56,716 nucleotides of DNA from Leptolyngbyaceae cyanobacterium M33_DOE_097 (GTDB lineage: Bacteria > Cyanobacteriota > Cyanobacteriia > Leptolyngbyales > Leptolyngbyaceae), in the NCBI GenBank assembly GCA_015296075.1, contig DVDV01000113.1, positions 1-56,716 on the forward strand, in the 5' to 3' direction. Below the pieces are notes generated by a model. It had not been told where the DNA came from, ran no database searches, and was given only the letters and a program-made list of their open reading frames with translations. Numbering within the stretch: position 1 is the stretch's first letter; every line of letters begins with the position of its first letter. This document shows, piece by piece, positions 42,024 to 50,595 of the stretch. The translations under genes and the position numbers were made by a program.

Positions 42024-42341
42024 TTAGAGCTTAACTTCAATATCAACCCCAGCAGGCAAGTCAAGCTTCATCAACGCATCAATTGTTTTGGAGGAAGGTT
42101 GGTAAATGTCGATGATGCGACGGTGAGTCCGAGTCTCAAAATGCTCACGTGAGTCTTTATCAACGTGAGGCGAACGGAGCACACAATAAATTCGACGCTT
42201 AGTTGGAAGCGGAATCGGACCGATCGCCGTAGCGTTGGTGCGGTTTGCAGTCTCGACAATCTTCTCGCAAGAGGTATCGAGCAGGCGGCGGTCAAAGGCT
42301 TTCAGTCGAATGCGTATTTTTTGCTGTTGAATCGTTGCCAT
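42024..42341 (-). CDS. rpsJ: 30S ribosomal protein S10
   Basis: A 105-residue S10 (NusE), last gene of the str operon as in other cyanobacteria. It opens with [20 protein letters not shown] and has the [20 protein letters not shown] segment and a [13 protein letters not shown] region. Besides its ribosomal role it binds NusB in antitermination. The gap of 193 bases to tuf contains a hairpin at 42437-42472. Confidence 0.98.
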   Translation of the reverse strand: MATIQQQKIRIRLKAFDRRLLDTSCEKIVETANRTNATAIGPIPLPTKRRIYCVLRSPHVDKDSREHFETRTHRRIIDIYQPSSKTIDALMKLDLPAGVDIEVKL

Positions 42342-42436
42342 TAGCGTTCCCTATATTGTCAAGGTTCAAAATGAGCTGAGTCGTTTCGTTCATCTATCAG
42401 ACCAGAAAAACTGGCATAGAAGCTGACAAATCAACC

Positions 42437-42472
42437 CAGCCCTAACTTCGAATTAGAAGGCTACCAGGGCTG
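42437..42472 (-). other. Hairpin between tuf and rpsJ
   Basis: Arms CAGCCCT (42437-42443) and AGGGCTG (42466-42472) enclose a second small pairing (CTAA/TTAG). There is no T run next to it, so it may be a processing or attenuation site between tuf and rpsJ rather than a terminator. Confidence 0.4.
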
Positions 42473-42534
42473 CAAAAACAGCCACCGATAGCCTTTCTCG
42501 TCATTCTTCAAGCAAACTAGCTGAGATGCTCAGA

Positions 42535-43764
42535 TTACTTAAGAATTTTGGATACAACACCTGCACCAACTGTGCGTCCACCTTCACGAATTGCAAAGCG
42601 CATCCCTTGCTCAATTGCGATCGGGTTGATCAGCTCAACAGTCATCTTGATGCGGTCACCAGGCATCACCATTTCAGCTTCAGAACCATCGTCACTGGTG
42701 AAGGCACTGATAGTACCAGTCACATCAGTTGTACGCACATAAAACTGAGGCTTGTAGCCGGGGAAGAAAGGAGTATGACGACCACCCTCTTCTTTCTTCA
42801 AAATGTACACCTCAGACTCAAAAGTGGTGTGAGGCGTGATGGAACCTGGCTTAGCCAAAACCATCCCACGCTCAATGTCCGTCTTTTGAATACCCCGGAG
42901 CAGAATACCAGCGTTGTCACCAGCCATCCCTTCTTCAAGGCTCTTCTTGAACATTTCGATACCCGTTACCGTACTCTTACGAGTTGGGCGAATACCAACG
43001 ATTTCAATTTCGTCTTGAACCTTGACCTTACCCCGCTCAATCCGACCAGTCGCAACGGTACCACGACCTGTAATCGAGAAGACATCTTCAACGGCCATCA
43101 AGAAAGGCTTGTCTACATCACGCTCAGGAGTTGGGATGTAATCATCCACAGAGTCCATCAGCTTATAGATGCAGTCTACCCACTCGTTCTCACCACGAAC
43201 GGTTTTGGGGTTTGCTGTCATCGTTTCCAGTGCTTGCAGCGCCGAACCAGCAGTGATGGGAATTTCATCACCGGGGAATTCGTAGGAATCAAGCAACTCA
43301 CGAACTTCAAGCTCAACCAGCTCAAGTAGTTCTTCGTCGTCCACCATATCCTTCTTGTTCAAGAAGACAACGAGACGAGGTACACCGACCTGACGAGCCA
43401 ACAAGATGTGCTCACGGGTTTGGGGCATAGGACCATCCGCTGCGGACACAACGAGGATTGCACCATCCATCTGAGCCGCGCCAGTGATCATGTTCTTCAC
43501 ATAGTCAGCGTGGCCAGGGCAATCTACGTGTGCGTAGTGACGATTCTCAGTCTCATACTCAACGTGAGCTGTGTTAATCGTGATACCCCGCGCTTTCTCT
43601 TCTGGAGCCGCATCAATCTCATCATACTTTCTGGCTTGAGCTTGACCCAGAGCTGACAGCGTCATTGTGATAGCAGCAGTCAGAGTCGTCTTACCATGGT
43701 CAACGTGACCAATGGTACCAATGTTTACGTGAGGCTTTGTCCGTTCAAACTTTGCACGTGCCAT
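42535..43764 (-). CDS. tuf: Elongation factor Tu
   Basis: Delivers aminoacyl-tRNA to the ribosome as a GTP complex. All GTPase motifs are intact in the 409-residue protein: G1 [11 protein letters not shown]2 region [10 protein letters not shown]3 DCPGH, G4 NKKD and G5 SAL. The length includes the short insert (about ten residues after the SYEF segment) usual for cyanobacterial and plastid EF-Tu. It lies 30 bases downstream of fusA in the str operon. Confidence 0.98.
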   Translation of the reverse strand: MARAKFERTKPHVNIGTIGHVDHGKTTLTAAITMTLSALGQAQARKYDEIDAAPEEKARGITINTAHVEYETENRHYAHVDCPGHADYVKNMITGAAQMDGAILVVSAADGPMPQTREHILLARQVGVPRLVVFLNKKDMVDDEELLELVELEVRELLDSYEFPGDEIPITAGSALQALETMTANPKTVRGENEWVDCIYKLMDSVDDYIPTPERDVDKPFLMAVEDVFSITGRGTVATGRIERGKVKVQDEIEIVGIRPTRKSTVTGIEMFKKSLEEGMAGDNAGILLRGIQKTDIERGMVLAKPGSITPHTTFESEVYILKKEEGGRHTPFFPGYKPQFYVRTTDVTGTISAFTSDDGSEAEMVMPGDRIKMTVELINPIAIEQGMRFAIREGGRTVGAGVVSKILK

Positions 43765-43794
43765 GAGTTGTCTGTTCCTCTCTTTCCTTCCTGA

Positions 43795-45915
43795 TTATGC
43801 GTTCCCTTTGTTTTTAGCAATGATTGCTTCCGCTTCGTTACGGGGTACTTCCTCGTAGTTGCTAAACTCCATGGTGAAGATCCCACGTCCCTGCGTTTTC
43901 GTCCGGATATCAGTAGCATATCCAAACATCTTTGCCAATGGCACCTTAGCGGTCACCTTCGCAATTCCGGCTTCATTATCCTGGCCTTCAATTTGACCCC
44001 GGCGAGAGTTCAGGTCACCGATGACGTTACCAACGAAATCGTCGGGAACTTCAACCTCAACTTTCATCACAGGCTCTAAAAGCACAGGAGAAGCCTTCAT
44101 TACAGCCTCCTTGATTGCCATTGAACCAGCAATCTTGAAAGCCATTTCTGAAGAGTCCACATCATGGTAAGAACCGTCAACCAACGTTGCCTTAACGTCA
44201 ATCAGTGGATAGCCAGCCAGAATACCTGACTCGCAAGCTTCCTTCATACCTTGTTCAGCAGGACCGATATATTCCTTCGGTACAACCCCACCAACAATCT
44301 TAGAAACAAACTCAAATCCAGTACCTGGATCGCCTGGTTCCAATTCAATCACAACGTGACCGTATTGACCCTTACCACCACTCTGGCGGATGAACTTGCC
44401 TTCAGCCTTCACAGACTTGCGGACTGTTTCACGATAAGCCACCTGAGGAGCACCTACGTTAGCTTCAACCTTGTATTCACGCAGCATTCGGTCTACAAGG
44501 ATTTCGAGGTGCAACTCACCCATACCAGCAATAACGGTCTGATTGGTTTCGGGATCAACACTGACGCGGAAAGTTGGATCTTCTTCAGAAAGAGCCTGCA
44601 AAGCTTTAGACAGCTTTTCCATGTCTTGCTTTGTCTTCGGCTCTACGGCAACCGAGATAACAGGCTCAGGGATAAACAGAGATTCCAAGATTACGGGAGA
44701 ATCTTCCACACACAGAGTATCGCCAGTAAAGGTCTCCTTCAACCCTAGAGCTGCACCTAAATCACCTGCACGCAGCTCATCTACCTCAATCCGCTCATCA
44801 GCCTTCAGAACGATTAAGCGAGAGATTCGTTCCTTCTTACCTTTCGTGGAGTTGTAAACATAGCTACCCTTCTGGAGAGCGCCTGAGTAAACCCGCACAA
44901 AGGTTAGGCGACCATAAGGATCAGCCATGATTTTAAAGGCGAGTGCCGATAGAGGCTCACTATCATCAGCGTGACGCTCAACGGTCGAGCCATCAGGCAA
45001 AGTTCCCTGAATTGCAGGGATGTCGATTGGCGCAGGCAGGTAATCGATTACAGCGTCTAACAAAAGCTGTACGCCCTTATTCTTAAAGGCAGAACCGCAC
45101 AGCATTGGAATAATCGTGCCATTCAAAGTGCCTTTACGGAGAGCAGTCTTGATTTCAGCTTCAGTCAGCTCTTCGCCTTCAAGATACTTTTCAGTCAGCG
45201 AGTCATCTGTCTCAGCAACTGCTTCGACCAGGATGGTGCGGTACTTATCGGCCTGCTCCTTCATGTCATCCGGAATTTCACATTCCTGAATGTCAGTACC
45301 GATGTCGTTTCCATAGACATAAGCACGCATCCGCACGAGATCCACAAGACCGCGCAGATTGTCTTCGCTACCGATCGGAATCTGAATGGGAACTGCATTC
45401 GCACGCAAGCGATCGCGCACCTGGTCTAAGACTTTGTAGAAGTTAGCACCGGTACGGTCCATTTTATTAATAAAAATGATCCGAGGGACGTTGTAACGGT
45501 TTGCCTGCTTCCATACAGTTTCCGTTTGAGGCTGAACGCCACCAACGGAACACAGCACAGTAATAACACCGTCTAGCACCCGCATGGAACGCTCAACTTC
45601 AATTGTGAAATCAACGTGTCCAGGCGTATCAATAATGTTGATACGATGCTCTAACTCACCAGGCATAGGCTGAGTCGGATTCTCAGGATCACGACGCGTC
45701 CAAGAGGTGCTAATCGCAGCCGCCGTAATCGTGATACCGCGCTCCCGCTCTTGTGCCATCCAGTCTGTTACGGCTGTTCCATCATGAACTTCGCCCATTT
45801 TGTGAACAACACCGGAGTAGAACAAAATACGTTCGGTTGTGGTGGTCTTGCCTGCATCAATGTGAGCGGCAATCCCTATGTTTCTGACCCGTTCAAGCGG
45901 GATGGTACGTGGCAC
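43795..45915 (-). CDS. fusA: Elongation factor G
   Basis: Translocase GTPase of the ribosome (706 residues; domain order G, II, III, IV, V). G1 is [11 protein letters not shown]3 is [10 protein letters not shown]4 is NKMDRTG. The start codon is GTG, supported by AAGGAGG five bases upstream (plus positions 45921-45927). It is the third gene of the str operon, 83 bases after rpsG. Cyanobacteria often have a second, divergent EF-G; this one, from its place in the str operon, is the housekeeping copy. Confidence 0.98.
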   Translation of the reverse strand: MPRTIPLERVRNIGIAAHIDAGKTTTTERILFYSGVVHKMGEVHDGTAVTDWMAQERERGITITAAAISTSWTRRDPENPTQPMPGELEHRINIIDTPGHVDFTIEVERSMRVLDGVITVLCSVGGVQPQTETVWKQANRYNVPRIIFINKMDRTGANFYKVLDQVRDRLRANAVPIQIPIGSEDNLRGLVDLVRMRAYVYGNDIGTDIQECEIPDDMKEQADKYRTILVEAVAETDDSLTEKYLEGEELTEAEIKTALRKGTLNGTIIPMLCGSAFKNKGVQLLLDAVIDYLPAPIDIPAIQGTLPDGSTVERHADDSEPLSALAFKIMADPYGRLTFVRVYSGALQKGSYVYNSTKGKKERISRLIVLKADERIEVDELRAGDLGAALGLKETFTGDTLCVEDSPVILESLFIPEPVISVAVEPKTKQDMEKLSKALQALSEEDPTFRVSVDPETNQTVIAGMGELHLEILVDRMLREYKVEANVGAPQVAYRETVRKSVKAEGKFIRQSGGKGQYGHVVIELEPGDPGTGFEFVSKIVGGVVPKEYIGPAEQGMKEACESGILAGYPLIDVKATLVDGSYHDVDSSEMAFKIAGSMAIKEAVMKASPVLLEPVMKVEVEVPDDFVGNVIGDLNSRRGQIEGQDNEAGIAKVTAKVPLAKMFGYATDIRTKTQGRGIFTMEFSNYEEVPRNEAEAIIAKNKGNA

Positions 45916-45998
45916 GGCTACCTCCTTGGTTCTGCCTGCGCGGCATGAATTTACGTTAAGATTCTATACTTTTTAAGGATGACAGATTTATCGGCAAA

Positions 45999-46469
45999 TT
46001 AGTACCGATAGTGAGCAAATGCCTTATTTGCATCTGCCATTTTATGAGTTTCTTCGCGCTTACGGATAGCACTTCCTGTTTCATTTGCTGCATCCATCAG
46101 CTCATTTGCCAAACGGCTTGCCATCGACTTACCAGGACGCTGCCGCGAGTATTGAATCAGCCAGCGAAGGGCTAAAGCGACTCCACGATCAGTCCGCACT
46201 TCCATAGGAACCTGATAAGTCGCGCCTCCAACCCGACGAGCCTTGACCTCAACTAGAGGAGTTGCATTTTTCACCGCCTTTTCAAACACCTCTAGAGGAT
46301 CAGCACCTGTCCGCTGCTTGACCGTCTCAAATGCGTCATACACGATGTTAGCAGCAACTGACCGCTTCCCGTTTCGCATGACACGGCGAATCATCATGTT
46401 TACCAGGCGAGAGTTGTAGACCGAATCAGGAGGGACAGGCCGTTTTTGAATAGAAGTTCGTCGGGACAT
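45999..46469 (-). CDS. rpsG: 30S ribosomal protein S7
   Basis: A 156-residue S7, the assembly initiator of the 30S head. The segments [20 protein letters not shown] and [16 protein letters not shown] are typical; the C-terminal half ends with [12 protein letters not shown]. In E. coli S7 represses its own synthesis through the rpsL-rpsG spacer; here the 155-base spacer contains a clear hairpin at 46567-46587. Confidence 0.98.
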   Translation of the reverse strand: MSRRTSIQKRPVPPDSVYNSRLVNMMIRRVMRNGKRSVAANIVYDAFETVKQRTGADPLEVFEKAVKNATPLVEVKARRVGGATYQVPMEVRTDRGVALALRWLIQYSRQRPGKSMASRLANELMDAANETGSAIRKREETHKMADANKAFAHYRY

Positions 46470-46561
46470 AATTCACTTTTACTTTTGTTGCAAGCGTCTC
46501 TAAACACCAGGGGTGACTAAAGCCAGGAGATCTGTTAAGAAAGCCCAGCATTCAAACCAGA

Positions 46562-46587
46562 CAAAAATTGCCGATGCGCACGGCAAT
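46562..46587 (-). promoter_or_regulatory. Attenuator-like hairpin between rpsL and rpsG
   Basis: Perfect 7-bp arms ATTGCCG (46567-46573) and CGGCAAT (46581-46587) with a 7-base loop. On the minus strand a T-rich run (TTTTTG) follows, as in a weak Rho-independent terminator. It lies about 35 bases past the rpsL stop and could lower expression of rpsG-fusA-tuf or act as an S7 target; this is inference. Confidence 0.55.
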
Positions 46588-46624
46588 GAAATTCTACTAA
46601 ATTTAGAGGAGATGGAATCAGGCT

Positions 46625-46996
46625 TTACTTAGGACGCTTTGCTCCGTACTTAGAGCGCCCTTGCTTACGATCTTTCACTCCAGCCGTGTCAAGCGTTCCA
46701 CGAATAATGTGATAACGCACACCGGGTAAATCTTTTACCCGTCCACCACGAATCATGACAACCGAGTGTTCCTGAAGGTTATGCCCGATTCCAGGGATGT
46801 AAGCAGTTACCTCAAAGCCAGAAGTCAAGCGCACACGCGCAACTTTCCGCAGAGCAGAGTTAGGCTTTTTAGGGGTTGTTGTATAGACACGCGTACATAC
46901 CCCTCGACGCTGGGGGCAACTCTTAAGTGCGGGAGACTTTGTTTTCTTCTGGATTTTCTGGCGTTCGCTGCGAATTAGCTGCTGGATGGTGGGCAT
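46625..46996 (-). CDS. rpsL: 30S ribosomal protein S12
   Basis: A 123-residue S12, first gene of the str operon. It has the decoding-centre motif [20 protein letters not shown], including the lysine whose changes give streptomycin resistance (wild type here, PKKPNS), and the [20 protein letters not shown] segment. Confidence 0.98.
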   Translation of the reverse strand: MPTIQQLIRSERQKIQKKTKSPALKSCPQRRGVCTRVYTTTPKKPNSALRKVARVRLTSGFEVTAYIPGIGHNLQEHSVVMIRGGRVKDLPGVRYHIIRGTLDTAGVKDRKQGRSKYGAKRPK

Positions 46997-47087
46997 TGTG
47001 CAAGATAAAGATAAATCTGAACTTTTCCAAACGTTAATGTTAGCAAGTAGATAGGGACAGAGTCAACCAAAATTTTCATCTGTCAGT

Positions 47088-47423
47088 TTAATCTACAGGA
47101 GCGATCGCAAAAGAGTTACCGCAACCACAAGTTTGCTCAACTTTTGGGTTTTCAAACCGAAAGCCGCCGCCCATCAAGTCTTCTGAGTAATCAATCAACA
47201 AAGTCTCAACCTCTGGCAGACTGGTTGAGTCACACAAAATCCGTAATGGGCCAAGGTCAACCTGTTGATCCCCCGGTTGCGGACTACTATCAAACCGCAA
47301 ATCGTAAATTTTGCCAAGGCAGCCGCCCGCTTTGATACTCAAGCGAACATAGTTTGGGTTTGAGGTTTGCCTCTGTTGAAGACGTTGCAGCTCTTTTTGA
47401 GCAGCCGGACTAACTTGAAACAT
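47088..47423 (-). CDS. IscA/SufA/HesB-family iron-sulfur assembly protein
   Basis: A 111-residue A-type carrier protein. The three conserved Cys are present: C35 (KAGGCLG), C99 and C101 (QTCGCGNSF). These proteins pass Fe-S clusters to target proteins, or hold iron, in the cytoplasm. It has no nif or suf neighbours, so it is probably a housekeeping SufA/IscA-type copy rather than a heterocyst HesB. It is transcribed from just after the cupin gene's terminator. Confidence 0.92.
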   Translation of the reverse strand: MFQVSPAAQKELQRLQQRQTSNPNYVRLSIKAGGCLGKIYDLRFDSSPQPGDQQVDLGPLRILCDSTSLPEVETLLIDYSEDLMGGGFRFENPKVEQTCGCGNSFAIAPVD

Positions 47424-47431
47424 TGCTAAAC

Positions 47432-47460
47432 AAAAAAAAGGAAAGCAATTGCTGCTTTCC
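47432..47460 (-). terminator. Rho-independent terminator of the cupin gene
   Basis: A 7-bp stem GGAAAGC/GCTTTCC (arms 47440-47446 and 47454-47460, loop of 7) is followed on the minus strand by eight T. It ends only about 8 bases before the HesB-type ATG, so it lies in that gene's leader and may double as a control element. Confidence 0.85.
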
Positions 47461-47523
47461 TATCCTACAGTTTGAATTAGCCAATTTACCGAGTTGTAGC
47501 AAAGAGATACCAACTAAAGAAAA

Positions 47524-47943
47524 CTACTTTGCGCGTGAATAGTCATCTTGAAAGCGAATGATGTCATCTTCACCCAGATACTCGCCGTTTTGCACTTCAA
47601 TCAGAATGAGGGGAATCACTCCGGGGTTTTCGAGGCGGTGAGAGGTACACTGAGGCACATAGGTCGATTGATTGCTGCTGATAATGATTTCTTCATCGCC
47701 ACAGGTCACTTTTGCTGTGCCTGAAACAACAATCCAATGTTCGCTACGGTGGTGGTGCATTTGCAAGCTAAGACGGTGACCTGGCTTTACTTCGATGCGC
47801 TTGATTTTGTAGCCACGCCCTTCTTCTAAGATGGTGAACGATCCCCAGGGACGCAGCTCAGTCGCAGCAATTGGATTCAGATTGCTAGGAGCATCCTTAA
47901 CACTGTTTCCGGTAAAGCTTTGGGCTTCTTGAAGTTGAACCAC
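47524..47943 (-). CDS. Cupin, mannose-6-phosphate isomerase type II C-terminal-like
   Basis: About 139 residues of a single cupin matching the isomerase domain at the C-terminus of bifunctional ManC/AlgA-type proteins: RPWGSFTILEEGRGYKIKRI, then the cupin motif GHRLSLQMHHHRSEHWIVVS with three metal-binding His, and SHRLENPGVIPLILIEVQNG with EYLGEDDI. A stand-alone copy could make mannose-6-phosphate for GDP-mannose. The start is the GTG at 47943, fixed by AAGGAG 6 bases upstream; earlier in-frame starts would add 17 residues of non-cupin sequence. Confidence 0.85.
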   Translation of the reverse strand: MVQLQEAQSFTGNSVKDAPSNLNPIAATELRPWGSFTILEEGRGYKIKRIEVKPGHRLSLQMHHHRSEHWIVVSGTAKVTCGDEEIIISSNQSTYVPQCTSHRLENPGVIPLILIEVQNGEYLGEDDIIRFQDDYSRAK

Positions 47944-47949
47944 AGTTGT

Positions 47950-47955
47950 CTCCTT
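47950..47955 (-). promoter_or_regulatory. Ribosome-binding site that sets the cupin start
   Basis: AAGGAG on the minus strand, 6 bases before the GTG at 47943. No similar sequence precedes the earlier in-frame GTG at 47994. Confidence 0.75.
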
Positions 47956-48240
47956 AAATGGCAATTGTTGACTTGCTTTCAAATACACATACACGCTTCA
48001 CAAGTTAGGAGGCGAAACGAGTAACAACATCTAACTAGGGTAAGAGAGGTCACACCCTAGTTTTGTTCCCTACTTGCCGTGTTATTTTCTGGCACACGCA
48101 CCAGTCACCTAGGGGTTAACCATCGATAATTTTGGTTGATTCCTTCTCTAATGAACTAGGTGCGAGTCATGATCTACATCAATTCTTCACACGCCTAAAA
48201 TTGTTCTTCGTAACGTTTTAATGTTGGCTGCTAGGAGATA

Positions 48241-48268
48241 CCTTCGCGAAGCGTAGCATTACGGATTA
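48241..48268. repeat. Interspersed short repeat at a gene's 3' end, family B
   Basis: The palindrome CTTCGCGAAG is followed by CGTAGCATTACGG, related to the family B repeat. It overlaps the stop codon and last bases of the minus-strand gene ending at 48259, so the repeat supplies that gene's end. Confidence 0.55.
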
Positions 48269-50085
48269 CGCAAGATTAAAATCCCAAGTCCGTTATGAAC
48301 ACGTGCGATCCCGCGAGGTGGGAGATTAATAATTTGCCCGCCCAAGTAGAGGGTTGTTGAACTTCCGCCATCTAAATTAAGCGCATCGATCGCCCCCATT
48401 TTTACCATCAGTTCCGCAGTCTCACCGAGAGAAGGTCCTGGCCCGTCCAAGCGGTTATGGATGGTCATTAGCAGCAGACGACCATCACCTGTACGAACAA
48501 CAGTGCTACGAGCTGCCCGTTCATTGATAAATGCGGGACTAAACCCCTCCTGAGCTGCATTCAGCACAATCTGACGATTCTGTACCAGCAACGGGCCTGC
48601 CGCAACAATGTTGGGGTATTGACTGAAACCTGTCGGTGCCGTTTGACTCTCCAGCTTAAGTGGCGTACCGATCGCCAAACGCTGAGCCACGCTACCAAAC
48701 GAACGGGCGACCAAAAGATAGCCGTTTGCAGGAATTGGCACAACCCCACCTGGATTCGCAATGGTTTGTTGAGCCACCACGCGATCTCCCTGGACAGTAA
48801 TGACCAATTCTTGATTTGAGAGGGTCGTGTAGGTTGCTCCCCAAGTCGGCGTATAACGAGCAATACCCGCTTGCACAAAGCCACTATTGAGATGCGTGAT
48901 TGGCAATCGTTCTCGCGGAAGAATCAGCGTTTCTTGCAGCACCAGACGGTCGATCAGAATATTAGGGCCATTCCAGGCGATCGCCCCACGCCCTAAAATC
49001 GGCCCCGATAACCAACGCCCTTGTTGGCGCACAGCCCCTAACGGTAATTGATTGTTGCGATTAAAGAAGCCACCGTTAATCGCCGCCGCAACCTGATTGC
49101 GCCGTGCTGTATCGGCCAGCGTAGCAATTCCCTGCATTTGATTAGAGTTTGGCAGAATTGGAACCACTTGCAAACCAGCCTGTTTAGGGTCTAGCTCTAA
49201 CCAGGTGACTGGAAACTGAGCCGTATTGAGGGAGATCAGTTGCGATCGCCAGCGAACTCCGGGGGCCCAAAAAATGTCGCGCTCTACCAAAGCATCTGGA
49301 CGCACATCAATCACAAGCCGGTTAGGATTCGTTAGACTCCAGACCCGCACAGGACGATTGGTGTCGAGCTGAATCTGGGTTTGTTTGCCCTTTGGCACCA
49401 GGTTAAACGCTCGAACTGCCTCCGAAAATTGGGGCTTGACTGCCGTAAGGATGGTTGGGTCAATTTGAGCATCCAATATCACAGTTGCCTGGGTTGGCTG
49501 CTGGATCGTTTGCCAGGTTGCTGGACGGTCTAACTCCAACACCAGGCGATCGCCCCACGGTTGCACCCCTGCCCGAATTGCCATAATTTGGGTGACCGGG
49601 GTATCAATACGCAGGGTTTTGCCCCTAACAGTTAGCCTCCAACCAACCTGCCTGGCCAAGTCTGTAATGTCGAGTAAACGCGCTTGCCCAGTTAAACGCG
49701 CACTCAGCTGTTGCATATTTGTGGCAGGTTGAGCGAACCACTGAATCGGCTGAGTTTGCCATTGACGATTTCGGAGTAGCTCAAAACCAAAGGCTTGCCC
49801 TAGCGTCGTATCGCTGATGCCATAGCGTAGACCAGCAGACGTTTTCCACTGCCCCCAATAAGCCGGAAGCGATCGCTCATTTAAGATAATCGTCTCGCCT
49901 TGAGCCTCTTGATTAGTTGCTGAGTTTAGCGGTTGGCTCATTGAAGGCGAATCTATTTGAGCAAATCCTGGTTGATGGGCAGTCGTCGTCAGCAAGAGGG
50001 TCAAACAAACCAAAGTTGCAAGCGGGCAATTACCTAGCGATCGCTGGCGTAAGAAAAAAGTTTGAAACCGTCGTTTTGGAATCAC
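48259..50085 (-). CDS. Secreted AMIN-like + NAGPA/DUF2233 phosphodiester glycosidase-family protein
   Basis: A 608-residue exported protein. The N-terminus has a signal peptide: basic start, hydrophobic LATLVCLTLLLTTTA, cleavage near GFAQ. Residues ~140-285 look like an AMIN-type peptidoglycan-targeting domain plus linker (WGDRLVLELDRPATWQTIQQ, NRLVIDVRPD). Residues ~310-608 are a NAGPA/phosphodiester glycosidase domain (AAINGGFFNRNNQLPLGAVR, AGPLLVQNRQIVLN, and IDALNLDGGSSTTLYLGGQI with GIARVHNGL near the end). It probably acts on periplasmic or cell-wall glycans; the exact substrate is unknown. The start is GTG. The final residues are supplied by a repeat. Confidence 0.87.
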   Translation of the reverse strand: MIPKRRFQTFFLRQRSLGNCPLATLVCLTLLLTTTAHQPGFAQIDSPSMSQPLNSATNQEAQGETIILNERSLPAYWGQWKTSAGLRYGISDTTLGQAFGFELLRNRQWQTQPIQWFAQPATNMQQLSARLTGQARLLDITDLARQVGWRLTVRGKTLRIDTPVTQIMAIRAGVQPWGDRLVLELDRPATWQTIQQPTQATVILDAQIDPTILTAVKPQFSEAVRAFNLVPKGKQTQIQLDTNRPVRVWSLTNPNRLVIDVRPDALVERDIFWAPGVRWRSQLISLNTAQFPVTWLELDPKQAGLQVVPILPNSNQMQGIATLADTARRNQVAAAINGGFFNRNNQLPLGAVRQQGRWLSGPILGRGAIAWNGPNILIDRLVLQETLILPRERLPITHLNSGFVQAGIARYTPTWGATYTTLSNQELVITVQGDRVVAQQTIANPGGVVPIPANGYLLVARSFGSVAQRLAIGTPLKLESQTAPTGFSQYPNIVAAGPLLVQNRQIVLNAAQEGFSPAFINERAARSTVVRTGDGRLLLMTIHNRLDGPGPSLGETAELMVKMGAIDALNLDGGSSTTLYLGGQIINLPPRGIARVHNGLGILILRNP

Positions 50086-50595
50086 ACAAATCTACCGAAA
50101 GCGTCCCAGCAATGATGACTTATGATTCACTGACTCTGCCAAAAATCTTCTCTAGGAGACGGCTGGTAGCGCTGTCATGCCTCTCTAGCAGGTGATTTGA
50201 CACTTTAGAGAGTTGTCATTTCAGCGACCAGCTCACTGAAATGCAACGTATAGACTAACAAAGTCGGAATCGGGAGATGTAAGATGTAAATTCCACAAAG
50301 TTTTTAGAGAGTTGAAGATTTCATCACATTTAGCCAGAACTGGTGTAATCTAACCCTCCCTCTTAACTGGCAAGATCCCTTATCCTACGAAGCAAGTCCC
50401 GACTGGTGCTTGTTAATTCTCACATTCTAATGCCGCGCAAAGCTTGCTCTATCAAGGCATTTGGGTATGGTGAATCGGGGCGATCGGGGTGTCTGAAACG
50501 ACAATTTGAAGGTTTAGCCAATTACTGAGCCAAATTTCTTTTGCAAAAGCAAATATAACTCAGTGCCTCTGTTTAAGTGAATCGTAAGCTGTCTC
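50086..50595. other. Intergenic divergent promoter region upstream of glsF
   Basis: 510 bases between the NAGPA-type gene and glsF. glsF is often nitrogen-regulated, but I could not find a clean NtcA site (GTA-N8-TAC). No small gene is supported. Confidence 0.5.

Noticed and set aside
42526-43329. 267-codon plus-strand frame across tuf
   Set aside because: Antisense shadow of EF-Tu caused by its biased codon use; the minus-strand gene is certain.
47944-47994. Upstream GTG start of the cupin protein
   Set aside because: The extra 17 residues do not fit the cupin family, and the Shine-Dalgarno AAGGAG lies before the internal GTG at 47943.
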